Source: JAGTVG01 sp965365275
GTDB lineage: Bacteria > Bacteroidota > Bacteroidia > Cytophagales > Cyclobacteriaceae
DNA: 64,000 bases
Reading direction: 5' to 3'
Assembly: GCA_965365275.1 (NCBI GenBank)
Contig: CBDUBA010000007.1
Coordinates: 16,663-80,662 of the forward strand
A program made the position numbers and the translations under genes. The notes under the pieces were generated by a model. It did no database searches, was not told where the DNA came from, and worked only from the letters and a program-made list of their open reading frames with translations. Shown here in pieces: positions 33,404 to 41,797 of this stretch. Within the stretch, counting starts at the first letter, position 1, and every line of letters begins with the position of its first letter.

Positions 33404-34483
33404 ATGAAAAAAATACCAGCAAATCAACTTCATGATTTTTCTTATAAGATCTTTAAAAGTATTGGCTGCAATGATGATGATGCAAACCTGGCAAGTGATG
33501 TATTGATTTCAGCAGATCTTAGAGGTGTAGATTCTCACGGTGTAGCCAGATTGTCGGGATATATACGTTTGTATGAAAAAGACAGATTAAACCCAAAGCC
33601 AGATATCAGGATAATCCATGAGACACCAAGTACGGCCGTGATAGATGGAGACAAAGGTCTGGGCCTCGTTGTAGCACCAAAAGCTATGGAAATCGCAATC
33701 GAGAAGGCTGACAAGGTTGGTTCAGGATGGGTGGCCATAAAGAATTCTAATCACTTTGGAATTGCCGGATACCATTCTATGATGGCATTGGCCCATGACA
33801 TGATCGGAATATCAATGACAAATGCCAGTCCTCTTGTTGCCCCGACCTTTTCGAAAGAGCGTCTTTTGGGTACGAATCCCATTGCCGTAGCCATCCCGGC
33901 AGGTAAGCAGCCTCCTTATGTTGCGGATTTTGCTACTACTACAGCCGCGAATGGAAAACTTGAGATATTACAAAGGAAGAATGAAGATGCTCCAACTGGC
34001 TGGATACAAACCGCGGATGGAAAGGACTCCATTAATCCAAATGAACTAAAGCATGGCGGGGCATTATTGCCTTTGGGTAGTGACAGGGACCATGGAAGTC
34101 ATAAAGGATATTGCCTTGGTTCGATTGTTGACATTCTCTCAGCCGTATTAAGTGGTGCCAATTTTGGTCCCTGGGCACCTCCATTTGTCAGTTTTCTGCC
34201 TATGCCTGAGGATCCGGTTGGAGAGGGCCTCGGCCATTTCGTAGGGACCTGGCGGATTGATGCCTTCCGGCCAAAAGAAGAATTCAAAAAAAACATGGAT
34301 ATCTGGATTGAAAGGTTCAGGATGGGGAAAACAACCAAAGGTCAGGAAAGGGTGCTTATACCGGGTGATCCGGAAAGGGAATTTGAACACAAAAGAAAAG
34401 AGAACGGAATTCCTGTATTAGATAAAGTGTTACAGGAATTGTCTGAATTAGCTAAAAAACAAGGAATTTCTTTCCCGTTCTAA
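33404..34483 (+). CDS. Type-2 malate/L-lactate (ureidoglycolate) dehydrogenase family protein
   Basis: Start at the ATG at 33404 (359 residues, MKKIPANQL). It belongs to the Ldh_2 family of NAD(P)-dependent 2-hydroxyacid dehydrogenases, unrelated to classical MDH/LDH. Signatures are ADLRGVDSHGVARL (catalytic histidine), NSNHFGIAGYHSMMA, GTNPIAVAIP, the cofactor-site DFATTTAANGKLE and GSHKGYCLG. Malate, lactate, sulpholactate, ureidoglycolate or diketogulonate are all possible substrates, and the neighbours do not decide. Its stop codon overlaps that of the convergent gene. Confidence 0.9.
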   Translation: MKKIPANQLHDFSYKIFKSIGCNDDDANLASDVLISADLRGVDSHGVARLSGYIRLYEKDRLNPKPDIRIIHETPSTAVIDGDKGLGLVVAPKAMEIAIEKADKVGSGWVAIKNSNHFGIAGYHSMMALAHDMIGISMTNASPLVAPTFSKERLLGTNPIAVAIPAGKQPPYVADFATTTAANGKLEILQRKNEDAPTGWIQTADGKDSINPNELKHGGALLPLGSDRDHGSHKGYCLGSIVDILSAVLSGANFGPWAPPFVSFLPMPEDPVGEGLGHFVGTWRIDAFRPKEEFKKNMDIWIERFRMGKTTKGQERVLIPGDPEREFEHKRKENGIPVLDKVLQELSELAKKQGISFPF

Positions 34484-35043
34484 AACGATACTCCAAGACG
34501 ATAAACCCAGGGGCTGCTGTAGGCAGAAGTTGAACCGGAGTGCATAACGTCATACAAAACCGCAAAGAAAAATCCTCCCCGTCTGCCAAAGGGGGCAAAA
34601 AGTCCAAGCCCAAGCATTGTCCGGGGATACCAGTTTCTGTCTAAATAATATTCCTGAGTATTCGGATTATATACAGCCGTTTCGAAATTCAGGTTTTCAA
34701 ACTCGCCATAGGCGAATAATGGCAGTTTGGGTATAAAATATAAATTCTGCCTTAAGAAGAGACGATAGCCATAGGCGTGATCATCATATGAAGGGGTATA
34801 TCGGTTATCCTGATAATATTGATACGTTATTCCAACTCCCCCTGATAAACCCTTTGTGATCATATATCCAACCGCCGGTGACAAATACACTGAGGTAATG
34901 CTCCCAAAGGTGGCACTGAATCCTCCGCCATAATAAATTCTGTCCTTAAATGCAGGTTTATCATCGCCAGGGTCCAGTTCAATCTGGCTAAAGGCTTGGA
35001 TTGATATCAGGGAAATCAGTAAGACAGTATAGATTTTCTTCAT
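34480..35043 (-). CDS. Outer-membrane beta-barrel-type protein
   Basis: Start at the ATG at 35043 (187 residues), which begins a signal peptide (KK, hydrophobic run, QAFSQ). The mature part has alternating aromatic/glycine strands (YYGGGFSATFG, GYMITKGLSGGVGITYQYY, YGYRLFLRQNLYF) and ends in a terminal phenylalanine after YRLGVSF, as outer-membrane barrels do. No specific family recognised. Its 3' end overlaps the dehydrogenase gene by four bases on the opposite strand. Confidence 0.72.
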   Translation of the reverse strand: MKKIYTVLLISLISIQAFSQIELDPGDDKPAFKDRIYYGGGFSATFGSITSVYLSPAVGYMITKGLSGGVGITYQYYQDNRYTPSYDDHAYGYRLFLRQNLYFIPKLPLFAYGEFENLNFETAVYNPNTQEYYLDRNWYPRTMLGLGLFAPFGRRGGFFFAVLYDVMHSGSTSAYSSPWVYRLGVSF

Positions 35044-35093
35044 AAGGTGTCTAATTTCGATTTTTATCAAGGGATATCCTGCAAATCCGGGTT

Positions 35094-35399
35094 CTATTCC
35101 TCTTCAACTACAAGAATATACAGATCTTCAGATTCTTTTTTCATTAAATATTTTTCCCGGGCAAATTTCTCCAGCAATTCATTATTACTAAGCAATTCCT
35201 CTCTGTCTTTTTCAACTTCTTTTATCATCTCAGTATAATATGCTTTTTGCTGCTCCAATTCCCTCAATTTACCACGCTTCTTAAATTGTGAATAGAGGTC
35301 ATTTGAATCAATAAACAACATCCAGATAATAAATATAACACCTATTATGAAGTAAAAGTTTTTGAAAACCGGGGGTAATTTCCTGAACATATTGAACAA
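35094..35399 (-). CDS. divIC: DivIC/FtsL-like septum formation initiator protein
   Basis: A 101-residue bitopic protein: a short cytoplasmic N-terminus, one membrane helix (about 14-34), a coiled coil (about 42-80) and a short conserved tail FAREKYLMKKESEDLYIL, as in the DivIC/FtsB family. These act in the FtsQLB-type division complex. It lies directly after the eno terminator and ends 50 bases before the outer-membrane protein gene on the same strand. Confidence 0.88.
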   Translation of the reverse strand: MFNMFRKLPPVFKNFYFIIGVIFIIWMLFIDSNDLYSQFKKRGKLRELEQQKAYYTEMIKEVEKDREELLSNNELLEKFAREKYLMKKESEDLYILVVEEE

Positions 35400-35434
35400 A
35401 TTATGAAACTAAAGTAATAAAATGTTATAAAATA

Positions 35435-35469
35435 AAAAAGCCCTGCATAAAAGTCATGAAGGGCTTTTT
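35435..35469 (-). terminator. Rho-independent terminator of carA-eno
   Basis: Minus strand arms AAAAAGCCCT and AGGGCTTTTT with a 15-base loop, followed by TTATTTT. It begins 17 bases after the eno stop and separates eno from divIC. Confidence 0.82.
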
Positions 35470-35485
35470 CTATTTATTGATATTT

Positions 35486-36766
35486 TTATCCCTTTTGAGG
35501 ATAAATGGCGACTTCTCCCAATTCCTCTTCAATTCTGAGTAACTGGTTGTATTTTGCCATTCTGTCGGACCTGGACATAGAACCCGTCTTTATCTGTCCG
35601 GAATTGGTAGCTACAGCAATATCTGCAATTGTAGCATCTTCCGTTTCACCGGACCTGTGGGAAACTACGGTTGTCCAGCCAGCCTTATGGGCCATTTCGA
35701 TAGCGTCAAGTGTCTCAGAAAGAGAACCGATCTGATTAACTTTGATCAATATGGAGTTGCCGCATTTTTCATCAATGGCACGCTTGAGGAATTTCACGTT
35801 CGTTACAAGCAGGTCATCCCCTACAAGCTGGCATTTATCCCCGATCTTCTCTGTTAACATCGCCCATGCTTCCCAATCATTTTCATCACAACCATCCTCG
35901 ATGGAATCTATTGGATATTTGTCTACCAATTGAGCCAGGTATTCTACCTGTTCTGCCTTATCCCTAACCTTACCTTTATCGCCCTCAAACTTTGTATAGT
36001 CGTATTTTCCATTAACATAGAATTCAGAAGATGCACAATCAAGCGCTATGGTCACATCAGAGCCAGGCTTATATCCAGCTGTTTCAATAGCCTTCAGCAC
36101 ACTATCAAGAGCCTCTTCAGTTCCTCCTGAAAAATTAGGTGCGAAACCTCCTTCATCACCGACAGCCGTACTCAATCCCTTATCCTTAATGATCTTCTTA
36201 AGATTATGGAATATTTCAGCTCCCATCCTCAGGGCTTCACTGAAGGTTGGGGCGCCTACAGGCCTGATCATGAATTCCTGAAATGCGATTGGAGCATCGG
36301 AGTGAGATCCTCCATTGATTATATTCATCATGGGAACCGGGAGTGTAGCAGCATTGGTGCCACCAATATATCTGAACAGAGGCATATCCAATTCTTCCGC
36401 TGCAGCTTTTGCTACAGCCAATGAGACTCCGAGAATAGCATTAGCACCCAATTTACTCTTAGTATCAGTGCCATCAAGTTCAATCATGATCTTATCGATC
36501 AACTTCTGATCAAATACTGATAAGCCTATTAACTCTTCAGCAATCACTTCATTAACATTTTCAACAGCTTTCAATACACCTTTCCCAAGATATTTGGATT
36601 TATCACCATCCCTTAATTCAACAGCTTCATTCTCTCCGGTGGAAGCACCTGATGGTACAGCAGCTCGTCCCAAAATGCCATTTTCAGTAATAACATCAAC
36701 CTCGACGGTGGGATTCCCTCTGGAATCGAGGATTTGTCTAGCGTAAATAGTTTCTATAAAACTCAT
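35486..36766 (-). CDS. eno: Enolase
   Basis: A 426-residue enolase, full length, interconverting 2-phosphoglycerate and phosphoenolpyruvate. Landmarks are ASTGENEAVELRDGD, the metal ligands in ALDCASSEF, SIEDGCDENDW and VGDDLLVTN, the catalytic lysine in ILIKVNQIGSL and the SHRSGETED signature. It lies 10 bases after carA on the same strand, so glycolysis and pyrimidine/arginine precursor supply share a transcript here. A terminator follows. Confidence 0.97.
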   Translation of the reverse strand: MSFIETIYARQILDSRGNPTVEVDVITENGILGRAAVPSGASTGENEAVELRDGDKSKYLGKGVLKAVENVNEVIAEELIGLSVFDQKLIDKIMIELDGTDTKSKLGANAILGVSLAVAKAAAEELDMPLFRYIGGTNAATLPVPMMNIINGGSHSDAPIAFQEFMIRPVGAPTFSEALRMGAEIFHNLKKIIKDKGLSTAVGDEGGFAPNFSGGTEEALDSVLKAIETAGYKPGSDVTIALDCASSEFYVNGKYDYTKFEGDKGKVRDKAEQVEYLAQLVDKYPIDSIEDGCDENDWEAWAMLTEKIGDKCQLVGDDLLVTNVKFLKRAIDEKCGNSILIKVNQIGSLSETLDAIEMAHKAGWTTVVSHRSGETEDATIADIAVATNSGQIKTGSMSRSDRMAKYNQLLRIEEELGEVAIYPQKG

Positions 36767-36776
36767 TTTCTAAAAA

Positions 36777-37880
36777 TTAATTATGGTTCATATATTGTAT
36801 AAAATTGTCAAATAAATATCGGGAATCATGTGGCCCAGGCGATGCTTCGGGATGATACTGAACTGAAAAGGTCTTCTTATCCTTCAACTTTAAACCGGCA
36901 AGGGTTCCATCATTTAAATGGATATGTGTCATTACAACGTTTTTATTTTTAACAAGATCATCCTTATCCACTACGAATCCATGGTTCTGGGAAGTTACCT
37001 CACTTTTACCTGACTCCAGGTTCTTAACCGGGTGATTAAGTCCCCGATGTCCATGGTGCATTTTATAGGTGGATATTCCATTGGCCAGGGCAATTACCTG
37101 GTGCCCAAGGCATATCCCGAACATTGGTGAATCCTCCTTCAGAATTTCCTTAACAGTATCTATGGCATAGTGCATTGTAGCCGGATCACCGGGACCATTG
37201 GATATAAAGAAACCATCAGGATTCCAGGCCTTCATCTCGCTAAACGGTGTTTCAGCTGGAAAAACCTTGCAATAACATCCGCGGGATGCCATATTTTTAA
37301 GGATGCTGCTTTTAATTCCCAGGTCCAGCACAGCTACCTTATAAGGGCTCTTCTCATCTCCATAATAATATGGCTTGGCTGTTGTTACCTTTGTCGCCAG
37401 TTCAAGGCCACTCATATCCGGAACCTTATCCAGCTCAGCCTGCAGAAAATCCATGTCCATATTTTCCGATGATATGATGGCGTTCATTGCTCCCTTATCA
37501 CGGATATGTCTAACCAGTGCCCTGGTATCAATTTCAGTAATCCCAACTACATTGTTATTAAACAAGTATTCCTGAAGAGATTCGGTAGCAGTAAAACGAC
37601 TGTATATTTCTGAGAAATCATTAACAACGATCCCTGAAATTTTGGGGGATCCGGATTCCTGTTCATCGTTATTAGCTCCGTAGTTGCCAATATGTGCCGT
37701 AGTATTTACTATAATCTGCCCAAAATATGAGGGATCGGTATAGATCTCCTGGTATCCTGTCATACCCGTATTAAAACATATTTCACCACCAGTGGTTCCG
37801 ATTTTTCCAACGGCTTTTCCTTTAAACTGCGTACCGTCTTTTAATAATAGAATGGCTTCTTTGCTGAATATATCCTTCAT
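36777..37880 (-). CDS. carA: Carbamoyl-phosphate synthase small (glutaminase) subunit
   Basis: A 367-residue CarA. The N-terminal domain begins AILLLKDGTQFKGKAVG, and the C-terminal class I glutamine amidotransferase domain has the nucleophile cysteine in FGICLGHQV and the histidine/glutamate pair in QYHPEASPGPHDS. It supplies ammonia from glutamine to CarB for carbamoyl phosphate. carB is not in the window, which is less usual. Followed directly by eno. Confidence 0.96.
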   Translation of the reverse strand: MKDIFSKEAILLLKDGTQFKGKAVGKIGTTGGEICFNTGMTGYQEIYTDPSYFGQIIVNTTAHIGNYGANNDEQESGSPKISGIVVNDFSEIYSRFTATESLQEYLFNNNVVGITEIDTRALVRHIRDKGAMNAIISSENMDMDFLQAELDKVPDMSGLELATKVTTAKPYYYGDEKSPYKVAVLDLGIKSSILKNMASRGCYCKVFPAETPFSEMKAWNPDGFFISNGPGDPATMHYAIDTVKEILKEDSPMFGICLGHQVIALANGISTYKMHHGHRGLNHPVKNLESGKSEVTSQNHGFVVDKDDLVKNKNVVMTHIHLNDGTLAGLKLKDKKTFSVQYHPEASPGPHDSRYLFDNFIQYMNHN

Positions 37881-37900
37881 GGAGTATTAAAAATTTTGCT

Positions 37901-37908
37901 CAAAAATA
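37901..37908 (-). promoter_or_regulatory. Candidate -7 element upstream of carA
   Basis: Minus strand TATTTTTG matches TAnnTTTG exactly and ends about 20 bases before the carA ATG. The -33 position reads GTGG, a poor match, so strength is uncertain. Confidence 0.45.
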
Positions 37909-37951
37909 CTTAATTCGTAATAGTTATTCCACGTAGTATTATTAATTATTT

Positions 37952-37989
37952 GCAAAAAAAAAGACCGGAATAAAATTCTGGCCCTTTTG
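37952..37989 (-). terminator. Terminator after rplQ (end of the ribosomal block)
   Basis: Minus strand AAAAGGGCCAGA and TCCGGTCTTTT pair with one mismatch and two wobbles around a 7-base loop, followed by a run of nine T. It lies about 25 bases past the rplQ stop. Confidence 0.62.
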
Positions 37990-38013
37990 TATTAAATAAC
38001 ATTCAATTAAAAT

Positions 38014-38835
38014 CTATTTTTCTTTTTCTTCTTTACCGCTGTCTTCACTTTCTTCTTTCTCTTCTTTTTTACTTTCAGCCTTTTTTTCTGATTCAGCTTT
38101 AGCTTCAGTCTTGGCTTTCAACTCCTCAGCAGTTTCCTCACTCTTGGCTTCTTGCTTTTTGGCTTTTTGTTCAGGCTTCTGTTCTTCTATTTCTTCAGCT
38201 TTTTCAGCCTTAGCTTCTTCTTCCTTTGCCGCCTCTTCCTTAGTTTCTAGGGTTTCTTCTTTAACTTCGCCCTGAGCCTCCTCAACTTTTGCTTCAGCCG
38301 TATCTTGAACTTCAGCTGTATCTACTTTCTCTTCAGTTTGAGCTTCAACTTCCTCTTCTTTCTTTTCAGTCTTAGCATCTGCTTTGGCCGCTGCCGGCTG
38401 GGTCTTTGGTTTAGCACTACCTCGACGGCTTCTTCTTGTTTTGGCCTTTTTGGACTCAGATTCTTTGATCAGAAGGTCATTAAAATCAACAAGTTCAATC
38501 ATAGCCATTTCAGCGTTGTCACCCAAACGGCTTCCAAGTTTAATGATCCTGGTATATCCACCAGGTCTGTTTGCAACCCGGTCAACAACCTCATTAAACA
38601 ACGCATTCACTGATTCCTTATCTTGAAGATATGAGAATACCACTCTTCTAGAATGTGTTGAATCATTCTTTGCTTTAGTTATTAAAGGCTCAACATATTT
38701 TCTCAACTCCTTGGCTTTTGCAAGGGTTGTATTGATTCGCTTATTGACAAGCAAGGAAGAAGCCATATTTGACAACATCGATTTTCTATGTGTTGATGTT
38801 CTTCCTAAGTGATTAAATCGCTTACCGTGTCTCAT
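38014..38835 (-). CDS. rplQ: Ribosomal protein L17 with long acidic/lysine-rich tail
   Basis: Residues 1-124 are a complete L17 (RHGKRFNHLGRTSTHRKSM at the start, RPGGYTRIIKLG-RLGDNAEMAMIELVDF at the end). A tail of about 150 residues, composed almost only of Glu, Lys, Ala and Thr, follows and is predicted disordered or a long single helix. Bacteroidota L17 is known for C-terminal extensions, but this one more than doubles the protein. On the DNA the tail (about 38014-38463) is a low-complexity GAA/AAG/GCT-rich stretch. Last gene of the alpha operon part. Confidence 0.95.
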   Translation of the reverse strand: MRHGKRFNHLGRTSTHRKSMLSNMASSLLVNKRINTTLAKAKELRKYVEPLITKAKNDSTHSRRVVFSYLQDKESVNALFNEVVDRVANRPGGYTRIIKLGSRLGDNAEMAMIELVDFNDLLIKESESKKAKTRRSRRGSAKPKTQPAAAKADAKTEKKEEEVEAQTEEKVDTAEVQDTAEAKVEEAQGEVKEETLETKEEAAKEEEAKAEKAEEIEEQKPEQKAKKQEAKSEETAEELKAKTEAKAESEKKAESKKEEKEESEDSGKEEKEK

Positions 38836-38841
38836 TATTAA

Positions 38842-39831
38842 TTATTCTTCATCAAGTTTATACTTGGAAAGATCCATGCCAAAGGTCAGGTTCTTTTCAG
38901 CAACCAACTGTTCTAATTCAGCCAGTGATTTCTTTCCAAAATTCCGGAACTTCATCATATCAGATATTTCCAATTTCACCAAATCACCCAGAGACCTGAC
39001 ATCGGCAGCCTTAAGGCAATTATACGCACGAACAGACAAGTCCAGGTCACTTAAAGGTGTCTTGAGCAGCTTACGCATGTGCAGCATTTCTTCATCAACC
39101 GTATCAGGCTCCTTAGAATCAGCTGTTTCAAGGATCATTGTCTGGTCAGAGAACAACATGAAATGTTGAATCAGGATATTGGCAGCTCCTTTTAAGGCAA
39201 CTTCGGGATGGATTGATCCATCTGTTTCAATATCCAGGATAAGCATTTCATAGTCGGTCTTTTGCTCAACTCGGGTATTTTCAACACTATACTTAACGTT
39301 TTTAATGGGTGTGAAAATTGCATCAATTGGGATATACCCGAATATCTGCTCCGATGGCTTATTCTCCTCAGCCGGAACATAACCCCTTCCCTTTTCTATA
39401 TTCAGCTCAATTTCGAAATCAGCAGATTCATCCAGGTTACACATGACCAATTCAGGATTTAATACCTCAAAACTTGTCGTATAATCCATGATATCACCAG
39501 CTTTCAAAACAGTTTTGCCTTTGACTGGAATAGTAACTTTATTATCAGTAACGTCTGATATCTTTTTAAATCTTACCTGTTTAAGATTTAGAATGACTTC
39601 AGCAACATCTTCTTTTACACCTTCGACGGTTGAGAACTCATGCAATACACTTGGTATTTTTATTCCAGTTACGGCATATCCCTCCAGAGAGGATAGAAGA
39701 ATTCTTCTTAATGCATTCCCTATAGTAACACCATATCCTTTTTCTAGTGGCTTAAATGTAAATAATCCGTGGAAATCATCGGCTTTTTCCATTACCACCT
39801 TTTCAGGCATTTGAAACGCTAAAATTGACAT
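38842..39831 (-). CDS. rpoA: RNA polymerase alpha subunit
   Basis: A 329-residue alpha subunit. The N-terminal dimerisation domain (about 1-230) has LEKGYGVTIGNALRRILLSSLEG, and the C-terminal domain (about 250-315) that contacts UP elements and activators has LSVRAYNCLKAADVRSLGDLV and FRNFGKKSLAELE. Placed between rpsD and rplQ as in most bacteria. Confidence 0.97.
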   Translation of the reverse strand: MSILAFQMPEKVVMEKADDFHGLFTFKPLEKGYGVTIGNALRRILLSSLEGYAVTGIKIPSVLHEFSTVEGVKEDVAEVILNLKQVRFKKISDVTDNKVTIPVKGKTVLKAGDIMDYTTSFEVLNPELVMCNLDESADFEIELNIEKGRGYVPAEENKPSEQIFGYIPIDAIFTPIKNVKYSVENTRVEQKTDYEMLILDIETDGSIHPEVALKGAANILIQHFMLFSDQTMILETADSKEPDTVDEEMLHMRKLLKTPLSDLDLSVRAYNCLKAADVRSLGDLVKLEISDMMKFRNFGKKSLAELEQLVAEKNLTFGMDLSKYKLDEE

Positions 39832-39862
39832 ATTTGAATTCTTTTTATTAAAATTTAGATTA

Positions 39863-40468
39863 TTACTTAGAGTATAATTCGACGATCAATTGTTCCTGAA
39901 TATTTTCCGGGATCTCGTCACGTTGTGGAAGGCTTATATATTTTCCAAACATTTCCGCATCATCCCATTCCATCCAGGGGTATTTTTTGCTGGTTTTTCT
40001 AGCAAGACTTTCATTGATCACCAATAACGATTTAGATTTTTCCCTTACACCAACTTTATCGCCAACCTTTACTGTAAAAGAAGGGATGTTAACGACCACG
40101 TCATTAACGGTGATGTGTTTGTGAAGGATCAATTGACGAGCAGCCCGCCGTGTGGGTGCAATCCCAAGACGGAAGACAACATTATCCAGTCTGGATTCAA
40201 GGAGTTGCAATAAAATTTCTCCTGTGATTCCACTCCTTCTTGATGCTCTATCAAATAAGTTCAGGAATTGACGTTCAAGGACGCCATACAAATATTTTGC
40301 TTTTTGTTTTTCCTGAAGCTGGATAGCATATTCAGATTGTTTCCTTCGCCTGTTCCTTCCATGGTGTCCGGGAGGATAACTCTTCTTCTGAAGTGCTTTA
40401 CTTGGACCGAAAATTGGCTCGCCAAATTTTCTTGATATTTTTGATTTAGGGCCTCTGTACCTAGCCAT
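39863..40468 (-). CDS. rpsD: Ribosomal protein S4
   Basis: A 201-residue S4 with the S4 RNA-binding domain (about 92-155, SRLDNVVFRLG and ARQLILHKHITVN). The N-terminal zinc cysteines found in some S4 proteins are absent, so this is the zinc-free form. S4 is a primary 16S rRNA binder, and in E. coli it represses the alpha operon. Confidence 0.97.
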   Translation of the reverse strand: MARYRGPKSKISRKFGEPIFGPSKALQKKSYPPGHHGRNRRRKQSEYAIQLQEKQKAKYLYGVLERQFLNLFDRASRRSGITGEILLQLLESRLDNVVFRLGIAPTRRAARQLILHKHITVNDVVVNIPSFTVKVGDKVGVREKSKSLLVINESLARKTSKKYPWMEWDDAEMFGKYISLPQRDEIPENIQEQLIVELYSK

Positions 40469-40491
40469 TACCTTTAAATAATTTTATGTTC

Positions 40492-40884
40492 TTAAACTCT
40501 TCTTCTTTTAGGGGGTCTGCATCCATTATGTGGTAAGGGCGTAACATCCTTGATGGCTATAACCTCTATACCAACATTCTGAATGGTCCTCATTGCTGAT
40601 TCCCGACCTGCTCCTGTTCCTTTTACAAAGATCTCGACCTTTCTTAATCCAAGATCATAAGCTTTCTGAGCACAATCCTGTGCTGCCATTTGAGCAGCAT
40701 AGGGCGTGTTTTTCTTGGAACCTTTAAAACCCATTTTCCCAGCAGAAGCCCAGGATACTACCTGTCCCTGACCATTGGTCATTGAAATAATAATATTATT
40801 GAATGTGGCTTTAATATGCGCCTGTCCGACCGGGTCTACAACAACAACCCGCTTTTTAGCCTTATCTTTTCTCTTTTGTGCCAT
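40492..40884 (-). CDS. rpsK: Ribosomal protein S11
   Basis: A 130-residue S11 with the usual core (ATFNNIIISMTNGQGQV, ASAGKMGFKGSKKNTPYAAQ) and the C-terminal HNGCRPPKRRRV that contacts 16S rRNA in the platform. Lies 10 bases after rpsM. Confidence 0.97.
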   Translation of the reverse strand: MAQKRKDKAKKRVVVVDPVGQAHIKATFNNIIISMTNGQGQVVSWASAGKMGFKGSKKNTPYAAQMAAQDCAQKAYDLGLRKVEIFVKGTGAGRESAMRTIQNVGIEVIAIKDVTPLPHNGCRPPKRRRV

Positions 40885-40894
40885 CTATTAATGA

Positions 40895-41272
40895 TTATTT
40901 AACTGCTTTTTTCTTATTTGCAACTGTCTTACGCTTACCTTTCCTTGTCCTGGAATTGTTCTTTGTTTTTTGCCCTCTGACAGGCAATCCTTTACGATGA
41001 CGCAGACCACGATAACATCCAATATCCAGTAATCGTTTAACACTAAGCTGAATCTCAGATTTCAGTACTCCTTCTACCTTATACTCCTCATTAATAACCG
41101 AACGTATCTTGTTGGATTCCTCATCAGTCCAATCCGATACTTTTCTGTTCCAGTCGATTCCTGCTTTGGTAAGGATCCTTTTTGCAGAACTTCGACCAAT
41201 GCCAAAAATATAGGTAAGGGCAACCTCACCTCTTTTGTTATCTGGAATATCTACTCCTTGAAATCTAGCCAT
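40895..41272 (-). CDS. rpsM: Ribosomal protein S13
   Basis: A 125-residue S13 with ARFQGVDIPDNKRGEVALTYIFGIG at its start (helix-two-turn-helix region follows) and the basic GLRHRKGLPVRGQKTKNNSRTRKG tail that reaches the P-site tRNA. It contacts S19 in the 30S head. It starts three bases after rpmJ ends. Confidence 0.97.
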   Translation of the reverse strand: MARFQGVDIPDNKRGEVALTYIFGIGRSSAKRILTKAGIDWNRKVSDWTDEESNKIRSVINEEYKVEGVLKSEIQLSVKRLLDIGCYRGLRHRKGLPVRGQKTKNNSRTRKGKRKTVANKKKAVK

Positions 41273-41274
41273 AA

Positions 41275-41391
41275 TTATCCTTGTCTTTGTTTGAACCTGG
41301 GATTCTTTTTGTTAATCACGTATACTTTTCCTTTTCGTCGAATGACCTTACATTCGCTACTCCTTTTCTTTACAGAAGCTTTTACTTTCAT
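41275..41391 (-). CDS. rpmJ: Ribosomal protein L36, zinc-free form
   Basis: A 38-residue protein beginning MKVKASVKKRSSECKVIRR and ending RFKQRQG, recognisable over its whole length as L36. Of the four zinc ligands of the classical form only one cysteine (C14) remains, so it cannot hold zinc in the usual way. Typical position between infA and rpsM, though the gap to infA (148 bases) is wider than elsewhere in this block. Confidence 0.93.
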   Translation of the reverse strand: MKVKASVKKRSSECKVIRRKGKVYVINKKNPRFKQRQG

Positions 41392-41539
41392 TCGAAATAA
41401 ATTTTAATTTCTTCTTTGCTCAATCAGTGCCTGTTTACCTATTAAGCCTGGACCTGGTTGTTAATTCTTTAGAATTCTGAACCTAATATCCAGCATTATG
41501 ATCTTCTTCATAAGTAATTCAGGCAGAGATTATGATTTA

Positions 41540-41758
41540 TTATTTATATCGATAAACAATTCTACCTTTTGTTAAATCGTAAGGTGACATTTCAAGTTTT
41601 ACTTTGTCACCCGGCAATATCTTAATGTAATGCATTCTCATTTTACCAGAGATATGAGCCGTGACTATATGCCCGTTTTCCAGCTCGACCCTGAACATTG
41701 CATTCGATAATGCTTCAGTAATCGTTCCGTCTTGTTCTATGGATGCCTGCTTAGCCAT
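41540..41758 (-). CDS. infA: Translation initiation factor IF-1
   Basis: A 72-residue single OB-fold protein with the family sequence MFRVELENGHIVTAHISGKMRMHYIKI at its core. It blocks the ribosomal A site during initiation. It follows secY by 39 bases. The map (methionine aminopeptidase) gene that often sits between secY and infA is absent. Confidence 0.97.
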   Translation of the reverse strand: MAKQASIEQDGTITEALSNAMFRVELENGHIVTAHISGKMRMHYIKILPGDKVKLEMSPYDLTKGRIVYRYK

Positions 41759-41797
41759 ATATTATTATTTAATTCAATTATCCTTTTCAAACATCCG

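Noticed and set aside
38014..38463. Tandem repeat or recombination hotspot in the rplQ tail
   Set aside because: The DNA is low-complexity because of Glu/Lys/Ala codons. No regular repeat unit can be seen.
41440..41505. A 16-codon frame (MKKIIMLDIRFR...) in the infA-rpmJ gap as a possible leader peptide
   Set aside because: Too short to judge. No hairpin or regulatory arrangement accompanies it.
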